NCBI RefSeq assembly: GCF_014256275.1
Contig: NZ_JACCFE010000002.1
Span: forward strand, 4,506,001 to 4,570,000
Length of the DNA stretch: 64,000 nucleotides
Direction: 5' to 3'
Origin: Rhodococcus sp. 4CII
Lineage (GTDB): Bacteria; Actinomycetota; Actinomycetes; Mycobacteriales; Mycobacteriaceae
In this document: positions 33,779-42,200 of the stretch, piece by piece
How positions within the stretch are numbered: position 1 is the stretch's first letter
Layout: the number at the start of each line of letters is the position of its first letter
The notes under the pieces: generated by a model
What the model was told of the DNA's origin: nothing
Databases searched by the model: none
Seen by the model: only the letters and a program-made list of their open reading frames with translations
Made by a program: the position numbers and the translations under genes

Positions 33779-34786
33779 TCAGGCCATGAGGGCGGTGAAA
33801 CGCCAGTCGAGGACGGGAACGTCGGACGCGGAGGCGTTGTACGCGAACACGAGTGAACGCAGGTGCAGTACTCCGCCGCCGCCCGGCAACGCCTCGGCGC
33901 TCTCGACCTCGAGTTCGCTGGTGAGGGTGTCGCCTTCGTGGACGGGCCCGGTGTGGTCGCACGACTTCCAGCCCAGAACGGTCACGAGGTTGGGCAGGGC
34001 GCGCGTGGCCTGACCGAGCGCGATGCCGATGGTGTGCCCGCCGTAGACGAGCCGTCCGTCCGCGCCGACGCGTTCGTCGTGGTGGGTGGCGGCGATGTTG
34101 AGGGTGAGGCGCGCCAGTTCGGGGGCGTTCGAGACCACGTCGCCGCTGCTCCGCAGGACGGTGCCGGCGAGGTCGGCCGAGAAGTGTTGTCCGGGAACCT
34201 TGTCGCGGTAGCGGGCGAGGTCCCAGCCTTCCGGCGCGGCGAAGGACTGCTGCGTCTGCGGACCGATGGCGGACAGGTCGTCGGACTTGCGGACACGGTC
34301 CTCGTCGGGGTTCTCGCTCAACGGGAGCATGGCGCAGCGGTAGAAGTCGAGGACGGTGCGGCCGTCCTGGTCGGTGGACGTCATCCGCAGTGCCGCCAGG
34401 CCGGTGGGTTTGCGTCCGGGTTTGGCCGAATTCTCCCGCAGGCCCACCACTTCGGTGCGCGTGTACAGCGTGTCGCCGAGGTGGGGGAAGTGATGGAAGC
34501 GGAGACCGCGGTAGAAGAGGTTGGCCTTCACATGGTGGGTGGCCAGCGTGGACTGCCCGATGGCGACGTCGCAGACGAGACCCGGATTCGCGACGGCGTC
34601 CCCGGATCCGGTCACGGCCCGGGACAGATGCGCGTCGAGGGGCAGGCGCAGGCGGTCACCGAGGATGGCTTGATGGGTCGCGGCGAGACCGCTGGTCAGG
34701 GTGACGGCGGGTGCGGTGTCGAAGACGTCGCCGACCTCGAGTTCGTCGAAGTACGGTCCGCCGACATATGTCTGGGTGATCGTCAC
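33779..34786 (-). CDS. Double-hotdog MaoC-like hydratase (mesaconyl/itaconyl-CoA hydratase type)
   Basis: A 335-residue protein with two hotdog domains, the size of mesaconyl-CoA hydratases rather than single-domain MaoC proteins. Domain 1 contains YFDELEVGDVFDTAPAVTLT, domain 2 contains GRLVYGGHTIGIALGQATR and VLGWKSCDHTGPVHEGDTL. VVGLRENSAKPGRKPTG lies in between. The GTG at 34786 overlaps the lyase stop by four bases (GTGA); the longer frame to 35641 is a shadow of the lyase. It would hydrate an unsaturated C5-dicarboxyl-CoA for cleavage by the neighbouring lyase. Confidence 0.82.
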   Translation of the reverse strand: MTITQTYVGGPYFDELEVGDVFDTAPAVTLTSGLAATHQAILGDRLRLPLDAHLSRAVTGSGDAVANPGLVCDVAIGQSTLATHHVKANLFYRGLRFHHFPHLGDTLYTRTEVVGLRENSAKPGRKPTGLAALRMTSTDQDGRTVLDFYRCAMLPLSENPDEDRVRKSDDLSAIGPQTQQSFAAPEGWDLARYRDKVPGQHFSADLAGTVLRSSGDVVSNAPELARLTLNIAATHHDERVGADGRLVYGGHTIGIALGQATRALPNLVTVLGWKSCDHTGPVHEGDTLTSELEVESAEALPGGGGVLHLRSLVFAYNASASDVPVLDWRFTALMA

Positions 34787-35631
34787 TTGCCACCTACCTG
34801 AGCCAGGATTCGCCGGGCCGCCACTGCCACGGCCTCGTCGAGCATCTGTCCGTCGAGTTGAGCGGCGCCGTTTCCGGCGGCGTCCGCCGCGGCGAGTGCG
34901 TCGATCACGCGTCGCGCTTCCTCGACGGCCGTGTCGGTGGGAGTGAACGCCGCGGCGGCCGACTCGACCTGGGCGGGGTGGATGACCCATTTCCCGTCGA
35001 AGCCGAGCGCGCTGGTCCAGGCCGCCGAGTGCCGGAAGGCGTCGTCGTCGGCGATGCCGAGGAACGGGCCGTCGACTGCCTGGATGCCGGCCGCGCGGGC
35101 GGCGACGAGGACGGCGTCCTGGATCGCGAGCCAGTGCTCGGGCAGGGCGGTGCGGGACCGGCCGAGCGCCGCGCCGAGATCCGCGTAGCCGATGACGACG
35201 GACTCGAGCCGGGTGATGGCCCGGGTGATGTCGCCGATGTTCTGCACCCCGACCGGGGTCTCGACGAGAGCCTGGACCCCGATGTCGGTGCCGGCGAGAA
35301 CCTGATCGGCATGAGCGAGATCGTGTGCCGTCTCCGTCTTGGGAAGCACGACGGACGTGAGCGCGCCACCGAGCGAGGCGCACAGCGCGAGGTCGTCCTC
35401 GGCCCACGGGGTGGTCAGCGCGTTGATGCGAACCGAGACGGGGCGGGAGCCGTCCGACTCGAGCACGAGACGGCGCACGAGGTCGCGGGCATCGGCCTTC
35501 TTCGCGGGCGCGACCGCGTCCTCGAGGTCGAGAACCACCTCGTCGGCGGTCGACCGGAGCGCCTTGAGGGCCTTGCGCTCGTCGGATCCGGGGGCCACCA
35601 GAACGGCGCGCCTGCGGGTGAGGTTCTGCAC
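34783..35631 (-). CDS. HpcH/HpaI-CitE family acyl-CoA lyase (citramalyl/malyl-CoA lyase type)
   Basis: A 282-residue TIM-barrel lyase of the CitE-like family. It has RRAVLVAPGSDERKALKALR (CoA-binding start), DEVVLDLEDAVAPAKKADAR with the metal/substrate region, ALVETPVGVQNI with a metal-binding glutamate, YADLGAALG, and the C-terminal GKWVIHPAQVESA. It probably cleaves (S)-citramalyl-CoA or methylmalyl-CoA to acetyl- or propionyl-CoA plus an oxo acid, with Mg2+. It heads the lyase-hydratase-CoA transferase unit; the GTG at 35631 is about ten bases after AGGAA. The trio parallels itaconate-degradation gene sets that carry the same three families. Confidence 0.85.
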   Translation of the reverse strand: MQNLTRRRAVLVAPGSDERKALKALRSTADEVVLDLEDAVAPAKKADARDLVRRLVLESDGSRPVSVRINALTTPWAEDDLALCASLGGALTSVVLPKTETAHDLAHADQVLAGTDIGVQALVETPVGVQNIGDITRAITRLESVVIGYADLGAALGRSRTALPEHWLAIQDAVLVAARAAGIQAVDGPFLGIADDDAFRHSAAWTSALGFDGKWVIHPAQVESAAAAFTPTDTAVEEARRVIDALAAADAAGNGAAQLDGQMLDEAVAVAARRILAQVGGK

Positions 35632-35814
35632 GATGCTTCATTCCTAGGGTCCGGGAGCCCGGGTCGGGCTGGATATGTACGGCCAGCCGGATGCGGCTGC
35701 GCTGCTGATGCTGGCAGCGGATCAGGGGTCATGTCAAGACTGATCCTTGACATTGGGCACACATTGTCAGATTCTGGCCGTACAAATGCTGTGCAAAGTG
35801 TGAGGTGGAGTTTC
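35632..35814. promoter_or_regulatory. Divergent control region with two inverted-repeat operators
   Basis: TGTACGGCCAG (35676-35686) and CTGGCCGTACA (35774-35784) are perfect 11-bp complements 87 bp apart, one near each divergent gene. ATGTCAAG-ACTGATC-CTTGACAT (35731-35753) is a perfect 8-bp inverted repeat; its right arm contains TTGACA (35747-35752), a good -35 element for the dehydrogenase gene. A regulator bound there would cover the promoter. The GntR protein at 36998 is the likely binder. Confidence 0.55.
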
Positions 35815-36966
35815 ATGGGCAGGCTGAACGAAGAAGAGTCGTATCTGGTCGAGACGGTGCGTGCGTTCGTCGACCGCGACGTCAAGCCGACGGTGCAGGC
35901 GGTGGAGCACGCCAACGAGTACCCCGAGAAGTGGATCGAGCAGATGAAGCAGATCGGGATCTACGGTCTGGCGGTCCCGGAGGAGTACGGCGGATCGCCG
36001 GTGTCGATGCCGTGCTACGCGCAGGTGACGCAGGAATTGGCTCGTGGGTGGATGAGCCTCGCGGGGGCGATGGGCGGGCACACCGTCGTCGCGAAGCTGC
36101 TGTCGCTGTACGGCACGGAGGAGCAGAAGCGGCAGTACCTGCCGAAGATGGCGACGGGTGAGATCCGGGCGACGATGGCGTTGACCGAGCCCGGTGGCGG
36201 TTCGGATCTGCAGGCCATGTCGACCACCGCGAAGGCGGACGGCGACGATCTGGTGATTTCCGGGGCGAAGACGTGGATTTCCAATGCGCGTCGGTCCGGG
36301 TTGATCGCGTTGCTGTGCAAGACCGACCCGCAGGCGACCCCGAAGCATGGGGGGATCTCGATCGTGCTGGTCGAGCACGGTCCCGGGCTGACGGTGTCGC
36401 GGGATCTGCCCAAGCTGGGCTACAAGGGTGTGGAGACGTGTGAGTTGTCCTTCGACGGGTACCGCATTCCGGCGACGGCGATCCTCGGCGGGACGCCGGG
36501 TAAGGGTTTCGGTCAGATGATGAAGGGGTTGGAGACCGGCCGGATTCAGGTGGCCTGCCGGGCGCTGGGTGTGGCCACGGCGGCGCTCGAGGATTCGCTC
36601 GCCTACGCGCAGCAGCGGGAGAGCTTCGGTCAGCCGATCTGGAAGCACCAGTCGATCGGGAACTATCTGGCGGACATGGCGACGAAGCTGACCGCGGCCC
36701 GGCAGCTGACCTGGCACGCGGCCGAGCAGTACGACAGCGGCGACCGGTGCGACATGGAGGCGGGGATGGCGAAGCTGTACGCATCCGAGGTGGCGATGGA
36801 CATCGCCCTCAACGCCGTCCGGATTCACGGTGGTTACGGCTATTCCACCGAGTACGACGTGGAGCGGTACTTCCGGGACGCGCCGCTGATGATCGTCGGT
36901 GAGGGCACCAACGAGATCCAGCGGAACGTCATCGTCTCGCAGCTGGTGTCGCGAGGCGGGCTGTAG
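35815..36966 (+). CDS. Acyl-CoA dehydrogenase
   Basis: FAD acyl-CoA dehydrogenase, 383 residues. It shows MALTEPGGGSDLQAMSTTA (flavin-binding signature), a QRESFGQPIWKHQSI segment, and the C-terminal RIHGGYGYSTEYDVERYFRD (core IHGGYGYSTEYDVE) followed by IVGEGTNEIQRNV. The glutamate of GEGTNEIQ is the usual catalytic base of this family (about residue 367). The ATG at 35815 has AGGTGGA upstream. It diverges from the lyase-hydratase-transferase genes across a shared operator region. It may make the 2,3-unsaturated acid that enters the hydratase step, for example from a methylsuccinyl- or glutaryl-like CoA ester. The substrate is not known. Confidence 0.88.
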   Translation: MGRLNEEESYLVETVRAFVDRDVKPTVQAVEHANEYPEKWIEQMKQIGIYGLAVPEEYGGSPVSMPCYAQVTQELARGWMSLAGAMGGHTVVAKLLSLYGTEEQKRQYLPKMATGEIRATMALTEPGGGSDLQAMSTTAKADGDDLVISGAKTWISNARRSGLIALLCKTDPQATPKHGGISIVLVEHGPGLTVSRDLPKLGYKGVETCELSFDGYRIPATAILGGTPGKGFGQMMKGLETGRIQVACRALGVATAALEDSLAYAQQRESFGQPIWKHQSIGNYLADMATKLTAARQLTWHAAEQYDSGDRCDMEAGMAKLYASEVAMDIALNAVRIHGGYGYSTEYDVERYFRDAPLMIVGEGTNEIQRNVIVSQLVSRGGL

Positions 36967-36997
36967 TCCAGCGACCTGCACGTAGGATCGGTGCGCG

Positions 36998-37750
36998 ATG
37001 AACGGTAGGGAACGAGAACGAGAGACGGAGCCGGCGTACCAGCTGGTGTCGCGGCAGCTCCGCGAGCACATTGCGGCGGGCAAGTACCGCGGCGGTATCA
37101 AGCTGCCCACCGAATTCGAGCTCGCGGAGCAGCACGGCGTCAGCAGGCAGACCGTCCGCCGCGCGTTCCAGGACCTGGTCGCCGAGGGCATCGTCTACCG
37201 GGTTCCGGGGCGCGGGACGTTCGCCGCCGAGTCCGACGGCCGATACCTGCGTCAGCTGGGGTCGATCGAGGATCTGATGAACCTGTCCACGGACACCACC
37301 ATGGAGGTGGTCTCGCCGCTGCGCCGCCGGGTCGACATCGAGGCCGCAAGCAGACTCCGGCTCGACACCGACCTCGTCCACACGGTCGCGTTCCGGCGGC
37401 GCCACGACGACACCCCGTTCGTGTTGACCACCGTGTACCTTCCCGACGAGATCGCCCGTCTCGTCGCCGACGCGCCCGAGATGTCGGCCGGCGCCGTCAG
37501 TTCGTATACGATCATCGGTTTGCTGGAGCCGCACCTGCGGAGCCCCATCGTGGAGGCGGCGCAATCGATCACGGTCGCGGCGGCACCCGCGGACGTGGCC
37601 CGCGAACTCGGGTGTGCCGAGGGGCATTCGATGCTGCGGGTGGATCGTCTCTACTCGGACGCGGAGGGGCGGACCGTCGAGTTGGCGGTCAGCTACTTCC
37701 TGCCCGAGCACTACACCTATCGCGTGACGCTGCGACGCGGCGGACGCTGA
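36998..37750 (+). CDS. GntR-family regulator with UTRA ligand domain
   Basis: A 250-residue HutC-subfamily regulator. The winged helix occupies about residues 12-75: AYQLVSRQLREHIAAGKYRGG, KLPTEFELAEQHGVSRQTVRRA and GRGTFAAESDGRY are its parts (core GVSRQTVRRAFQDL). The UTRA domain fills about 90-245, ending VELAVSYFLPEHYTYRV. It follows the acyl-CoA dehydrogenase by 31 bp on the same strand and is the likely regulator of the divergent CoA-ester cluster. The AGGATC upstream is a modest ribosome site. Confidence 0.9.
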   Translation: MNGRERERETEPAYQLVSRQLREHIAAGKYRGGIKLPTEFELAEQHGVSRQTVRRAFQDLVAEGIVYRVPGRGTFAAESDGRYLRQLGSIEDLMNLSTDTTMEVVSPLRRRVDIEAASRLRLDTDLVHTVAFRRRHDDTPFVLTTVYLPDEIARLVADAPEMSAGAVSSYTIIGLLEPHLRSPIVEAAQSITVAAAPADVARELGCAEGHSMLRVDRLYSDAEGRTVELAVSYFLPEHYTYRVTLRRGGR

Positions 37751-37761
37751 CAGTCCACGTA

Positions 37762-37900
37762 TTACCCTGAAACCCGCTGCGCCGGAAGGTTTTCTCGCGC
37801 CCATTCCGTCAGGGCGGTGAGTGACGGCAGGAGTGCCCGGCCGGCGGGCGTGAGCTCGTAGGCGACCGAGACCGGCGGGCCCGCCTCGTCGAGCACATGA
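37762..37900 (-). pseudogene. HxlR-type regulator, C-terminal fragment
   Basis: In this minus-strand frame the sequence reads GPPVSVAYELTPAGRALLPS, then LTALTEWARENLPAQRVSG and a TAA at 37762-37764. YxLTxxGRxLLPxLxALxxWAxE is the C-terminal half of the HxlR winged helix. The DNA-binding helix and the N-terminus are missing, since the frame breaks before about 37900. A short plus-strand frame from 37897 (MSEGNKEIDAALQAGYFILA) follows the break and may be another fragment. Confidence 0.65.
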
Positions 37901-37981
37901 GCGAGGGGAACAAGGAGATCGACGCCGCCCTGCAGGCCGGGTACTTCATCCTCGCCGTGCGCTCGCTGTCACGATCGGGCT

Positions 37982-39124
37982 CTACGTGTCACCGGGCGTG
38001 GTACCTGGACCCCCGCTTCCGAACTGCTCCACCACGTCCCACAGCGGGTCGTCGGGCCCGATGTCGTAGGTGCAGTCGGTGGGCCGGGGGTCCGGGACGA
38101 ACGCCCACAGGAGCGCCCCGGCCGCACCCGCGTCCTTCTGTCCCTGGATCTTGGTGTCGATGTGCGTTGCCCGGTCCGTGATGGAGGCGCATGATCCGGC
38201 GAGTTCGCCGATCTCGCCCATCAGGAGCGGCTTGCCAAGCGCCGCAGCCTGTTCGAGGCGTCGTGCGAGACCGTTCCACTGATCGCCGGGCAAGGGAACG
38301 CCGTCGGCGCCGTAGTCGTGATACTGCACGACGTCGACATACGGTGACGCCGAGACGAATTGGTACTCGTCGCCTTGCGTTCCGCACTGGCCACCACCGG
38401 TGAATCCCGCCGTGATCAGCGTCCGCGGGTCACGCGCCCGCACGTCGGCGCCCGCCGTGTCGAAGAAGTCGCGCAGCACCTGCGCCGCGTCCGGCTCACA
38501 CGTGCGTGTCCACCACGAGCACTCGGCGTCGGTGCACGTGCTCGTCTCCGGCTCCCCGACGAGCTCCCACGCCGCGAGCGACGGCGAACCCTGGAACCGG
38601 TCGACGGCGGTGCGCATCCACTCCTGAAAGCTCATCAGCGTGCGGGGAGCCCCCGGCGTCATCGTCGTCCAGCCGTCCACGTACCACTGCCGGCCCTTGA
38701 ACACCCCGTCCTCGCACGCTCCGTCCTGCGGTGCCAGGACCGGGACGAGCATCTGGTCGTGCGCCTCGGCGGCCGCGAACACGGCGTCCATCGGTCCGAA
38801 GTCCAATTGCCCGGTGAACCGGTTGATCGCCAGCGCCTGAAAGAGGTTGAACCGGGTCAGCGAGTGCGGTGGCAACGCGGAGAAGTACGAGTCGAGGTCG
38901 ACCATCGCGCCGCATCCCCAGTTCACCGACCAGTTGGTGGCCAGTTGATACGCGTTGAACCCGGTCGGCCACCACGGCTGCCCGTCGAGCGCGAACCCGT
39001 CGGACGAAGCGGTGACCCGGGCGCCCGGCGCCGGCGCGGCAGTCGACACGGTGGCACCCCCCAACACGGTGACGGCGACAGTCGCGATCACCGCTGCCAG
39101 CGTCGTGATGCGCGATTGCCTCAT
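37982..39124 (-). CDS. Secreted glycoside hydrolase, GH5/mannanase-like
   Basis: A 380-residue exported protein. The signal peptide spans about residues 1-30 (basic MRQSR, hydrophobic core AAVIATVAVTVLGGATV, cleavage region STAAPAP). The barrel starts at GFALDGQPWWPTGFNAYQLA. A central SLAAWELVGEPETSTC would supply the acid/base glutamate and KPLLMGEIGELAG the nucleophile glutamate; four or more paired cysteines fit an extracellular enzyme. The usual NEP of clan A is GEP here, so activity on classical beta-mannans or glucans is not assured. It is a monocistron between a decayed regulator and the large helicase gene. Confidence 0.72.
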   Translation of the reverse strand: MRQSRITTLAAVIATVAVTVLGGATVSTAAPAPGARVTASSDGFALDGQPWWPTGFNAYQLATNWSVNWGCGAMVDLDSYFSALPPHSLTRFNLFQALAINRFTGQLDFGPMDAVFAAAEAHDQMLVPVLAPQDGACEDGVFKGRQWYVDGWTTMTPGAPRTLMSFQEWMRTAVDRFQGSPSLAAWELVGEPETSTCTDAECSWWTRTCEPDAAQVLRDFFDTAGADVRARDPRTLITAGFTGGGQCGTQGDEYQFVSASPYVDVVQYHDYGADGVPLPGDQWNGLARRLEQAAALGKPLLMGEIGELAGSCASITDRATHIDTKIQGQKDAGAAGALLWAFVPDPRPTDCTYDIGPDDPLWDVVEQFGSGGPGTTPGDT

Positions 39125-39293
39125 GGATCGATGATAGAGACCGCCCGGTACGAACGGCGGCTCATTCGGACCCTCGGGCGACCGTCCAGTCCCCCTGCCA
39201 GGGGACGACGCCTCGAACTTCACCCCCTCGACCCGATAGTGTGCACGGCGGGGGCAAGCGCACTTCACCACCGAGAATTCGCAGAGGTTTACA

Positions 39294-42200
39294 TTGTCGA
39301 GTCCCGAAACGGACGCCGAGCTCGCTGGCCGCGTCCAGCGCCTGCTGCAGTTCCTGCGCGAGATCGTCAGGGCTCGTACGAAGCCGGTTCTCCGCGTCGA
39401 CCAGCACGAACAGGTCGAGTGGCTGCACCAGGACGGCCGTACGATCCAACTCGATCCCGACGCCGAGCAGGGCGACATCGTCCTGCGGGTGCCCCTCATC
39501 GGCGTCGACGATCCGCCGGACCTACCCACCGTTCTCGCCGGCTGGGTGGACGCGTCGGCCCGCGCCGACAGCTCCCGCACCGACCTCGAGCTGAACGCGT
39601 TCGATGCCTACGCCGAGGACTCCGACGAGGAATACGACGTGCGCCGCGCCTACGACGTCCGTCAGGCGTTCGACGTCTACGTGCAGCGGTGGCAGGCGTG
39701 GGCGAAGTCCGACCGCGAGCGCCGCCCGCACGCCGATTTGTACCAGTCGTTGCAGTTGATGTTGCAGGAGCTGAACGCGCGCCCCGAGACGATCGAACTC
39801 GTCCTCGCGTCCGGTCTGCTGACCCTGTCGGATGCCGGCGACGACGGTGTGCACACCCATCTGGTGACGCAGTCCGCGAGTATCCACCGCGATCCGCGGA
39901 CCGGTGACCTGCTGGTGCGGCTGATCGCCGGCTCCCGGCCCCGGCTCGAGGACTCCCAGTTGTTCACCGGACTCGGCGTCTACGACAGCGCGCACGCGAT
40001 GCCGCTGCAGAAGCAATTGCAGGACACCGTCGCGTCGCCGCTCGGCGACGGCGTTCGCGCACTGCTCGCGGAGTGGGCGCCGAAGTCGCTGATGACGCCT
40101 GTCACGATTCGGGACGACATCCGGCCTCCCGACGCCGACGTCGACGGCACCGTCACGCTGTCGCCCGCGCTGGTTCTGCGCAAGCGCAGTGCGTTCGCCC
40201 TGGTCGAGTATTACGAGCAGATGATCTCCCACCTCGAACGCGACGGCGCTACCGTTCCGCTCGGGCTCGCGCAGCTGGTGGAGGCGATCGAACCGGCCGA
40301 CCGGCTGGCCTGGCTCGAGCGCACCGGCGCCGCCACCTCGTCGTCGCTCGCCGAGGATCCGCTCTTCCCGCTCCCGGCCAACGCCGAGCAGTCGCAGATC
40401 ATCGAGCGGCTCGGCGGCGACAGCGGAGTGGTGGTCGAAGGCCCGCCCGGGACGGGGAAGACCCACACGATCGTCAACCTGGTGTCGGCGCTGCTCGCGC
40501 GGGGCCAGCGGGTGCTCGTGACGAGCGAGAAGGCGCAGGCGCTCCGGGTGCTGAGGGACAAGCTCCCGCCGGAGATGCAGGAACTGTGCGTGTCGATCAC
40601 CGACCTGTCCCGCGGCGGTTCCGACGAGCTCACCCGCAGTGTCGCGACGATCGCCGAGCGGAAGTCGTCGTTCAATCCGCACAGCGAGGGCCAGAAGATC
40701 GCCGACCTGCGGGCCCAGCGCGACGAGGCCGTGCAGAAGCGGTTCGTCGTGCTCGAGCAGGTGAAGGCGCTGCGCGAGTCCGAGACGTATCACCACGACA
40801 CGGTCGCGGACGGCTACGAGGGCACCGCCGCCACCATCGTCCGCAAGGTCATGGGTTTGCAGGACGCCTACGAATGGCTCCCCGGGCCGCTGCTGTGCGA
40901 GCAGCCGCCCCTCGTCGGCACGGAGGTCGAGACGCTGCGCCGGCTGTGCGTGACGGCGTCGCCCGAGCGTGCGCAGCGGTCGCACCAGACGCTTCCCGCG
41001 CTCGACGCCCTGCTGCCCAACCGCGCCGAACTCGAGCGGCTCTGCTCGCGGGCGTCGACCAATGTCCCCATCGACACCCCGCAGTCGGCGCATCTGCTGG
41101 AGGTCCTCGGCGGCGTCGACCCGGAGACCGCGTACACCGTGCGCCGGCACTGCAAGGAACTGCAGGCCCGCGCGCACGACGTCCTCGACCTGGACGGCCA
41201 GTTCCAGACCCTCGCCGACACGGTCCTCTCCGGCCGGGCGACCCACCTGTGGGGCCGGCTCGACGCCCTGCCCGCGATCGTCGAGGCGGCCGCGGCCGCG
41301 GACCGCTATATCGGCGCGCACGACGTCCAGTGCTCCGTCATGACCCGGCCCGCCCTGCAGGCGGTGGGTGCCCTCGCCGTCGCCATGGAATCCGGTGCAG
41401 TCGAGTGGAAGACGCGGTTCCGTCGCAGCGAGGAGCAGAAGGCCGTCGAGGAACTCGGCCTCGACGCCGTCGTCGACGGCGTACCCGCGACGACCGCCGC
41501 GACGGTGCGGCTCGTGACCGAGCACCTGCGCGCCCACGACGCAGCGCAGACCGCCGCCACGCTGCTGTCCGATCTCCGGATTCCGGTGGACATGAGCGGT
41601 TCTCGCGCCGTGCAGGTCGACAGCCTCAACATGATCGTCGGCCGGGTGGCCCGCGTGCGCGCCCTCCTCGTCGCCCGCGACGCCCTCGCCCGTGAACTGT
41701 TCGCGCTGTCGCCGAACGCGCCGCGGATCCGCACCCTCGCCGACGCGACCGCGGTGGCCGGGGCGGCGGAGGCCATCACCACCCGCGCCGACGTGGACGA
41801 TGCGCGGGCCGCACTCGACGCCATCGTGTCCGCCGTGTCCACCGAGGTCGACGCGGGACCGTCGCCGGAAGGCACCGCGCTGGTGGCGGCACTCGACCAG
41901 GCCGACAACGCGGCCCTCTCGGACGCTCTCGCCCGGTACTCGATCGCCCGCGTCGAGCAACAGGATCAGCGGCTCTTCGACGAACTGTCCGAACGACTCT
42001 CACCGGTCGCCCCCGCCCTGTACGAGTTGGTGCGCAGGACGGCCGCGCTCACCGAGTGGGACGAGATGAGCTGGCAGATGTCGGAGGCCTGGGCGTGGCG
42101 CCGCGCCCGCCAATGGGTCACCGAGCAGCACCGCGCCGGCCGCGAGCAGGAACTCGAAGCCGAACTCAACGCCGTCGACGCGGATCTCGCGCATCTGACG

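Noticed and set aside
33779..35641. 620-residue frame joining the hydratase to an N-terminal extension
   Set aside because: The extension is the antisense-like shifted frame of the CitE-type lyase; the GTG at 34786 with a four-base overlap is the real start.
39522..41960. 812-residue minus-strand open frame opposite the helicase gene
   Set aside because: No recognisable motif, antisense composition, and it lies wholly inside a gene with clear helicase motifs.
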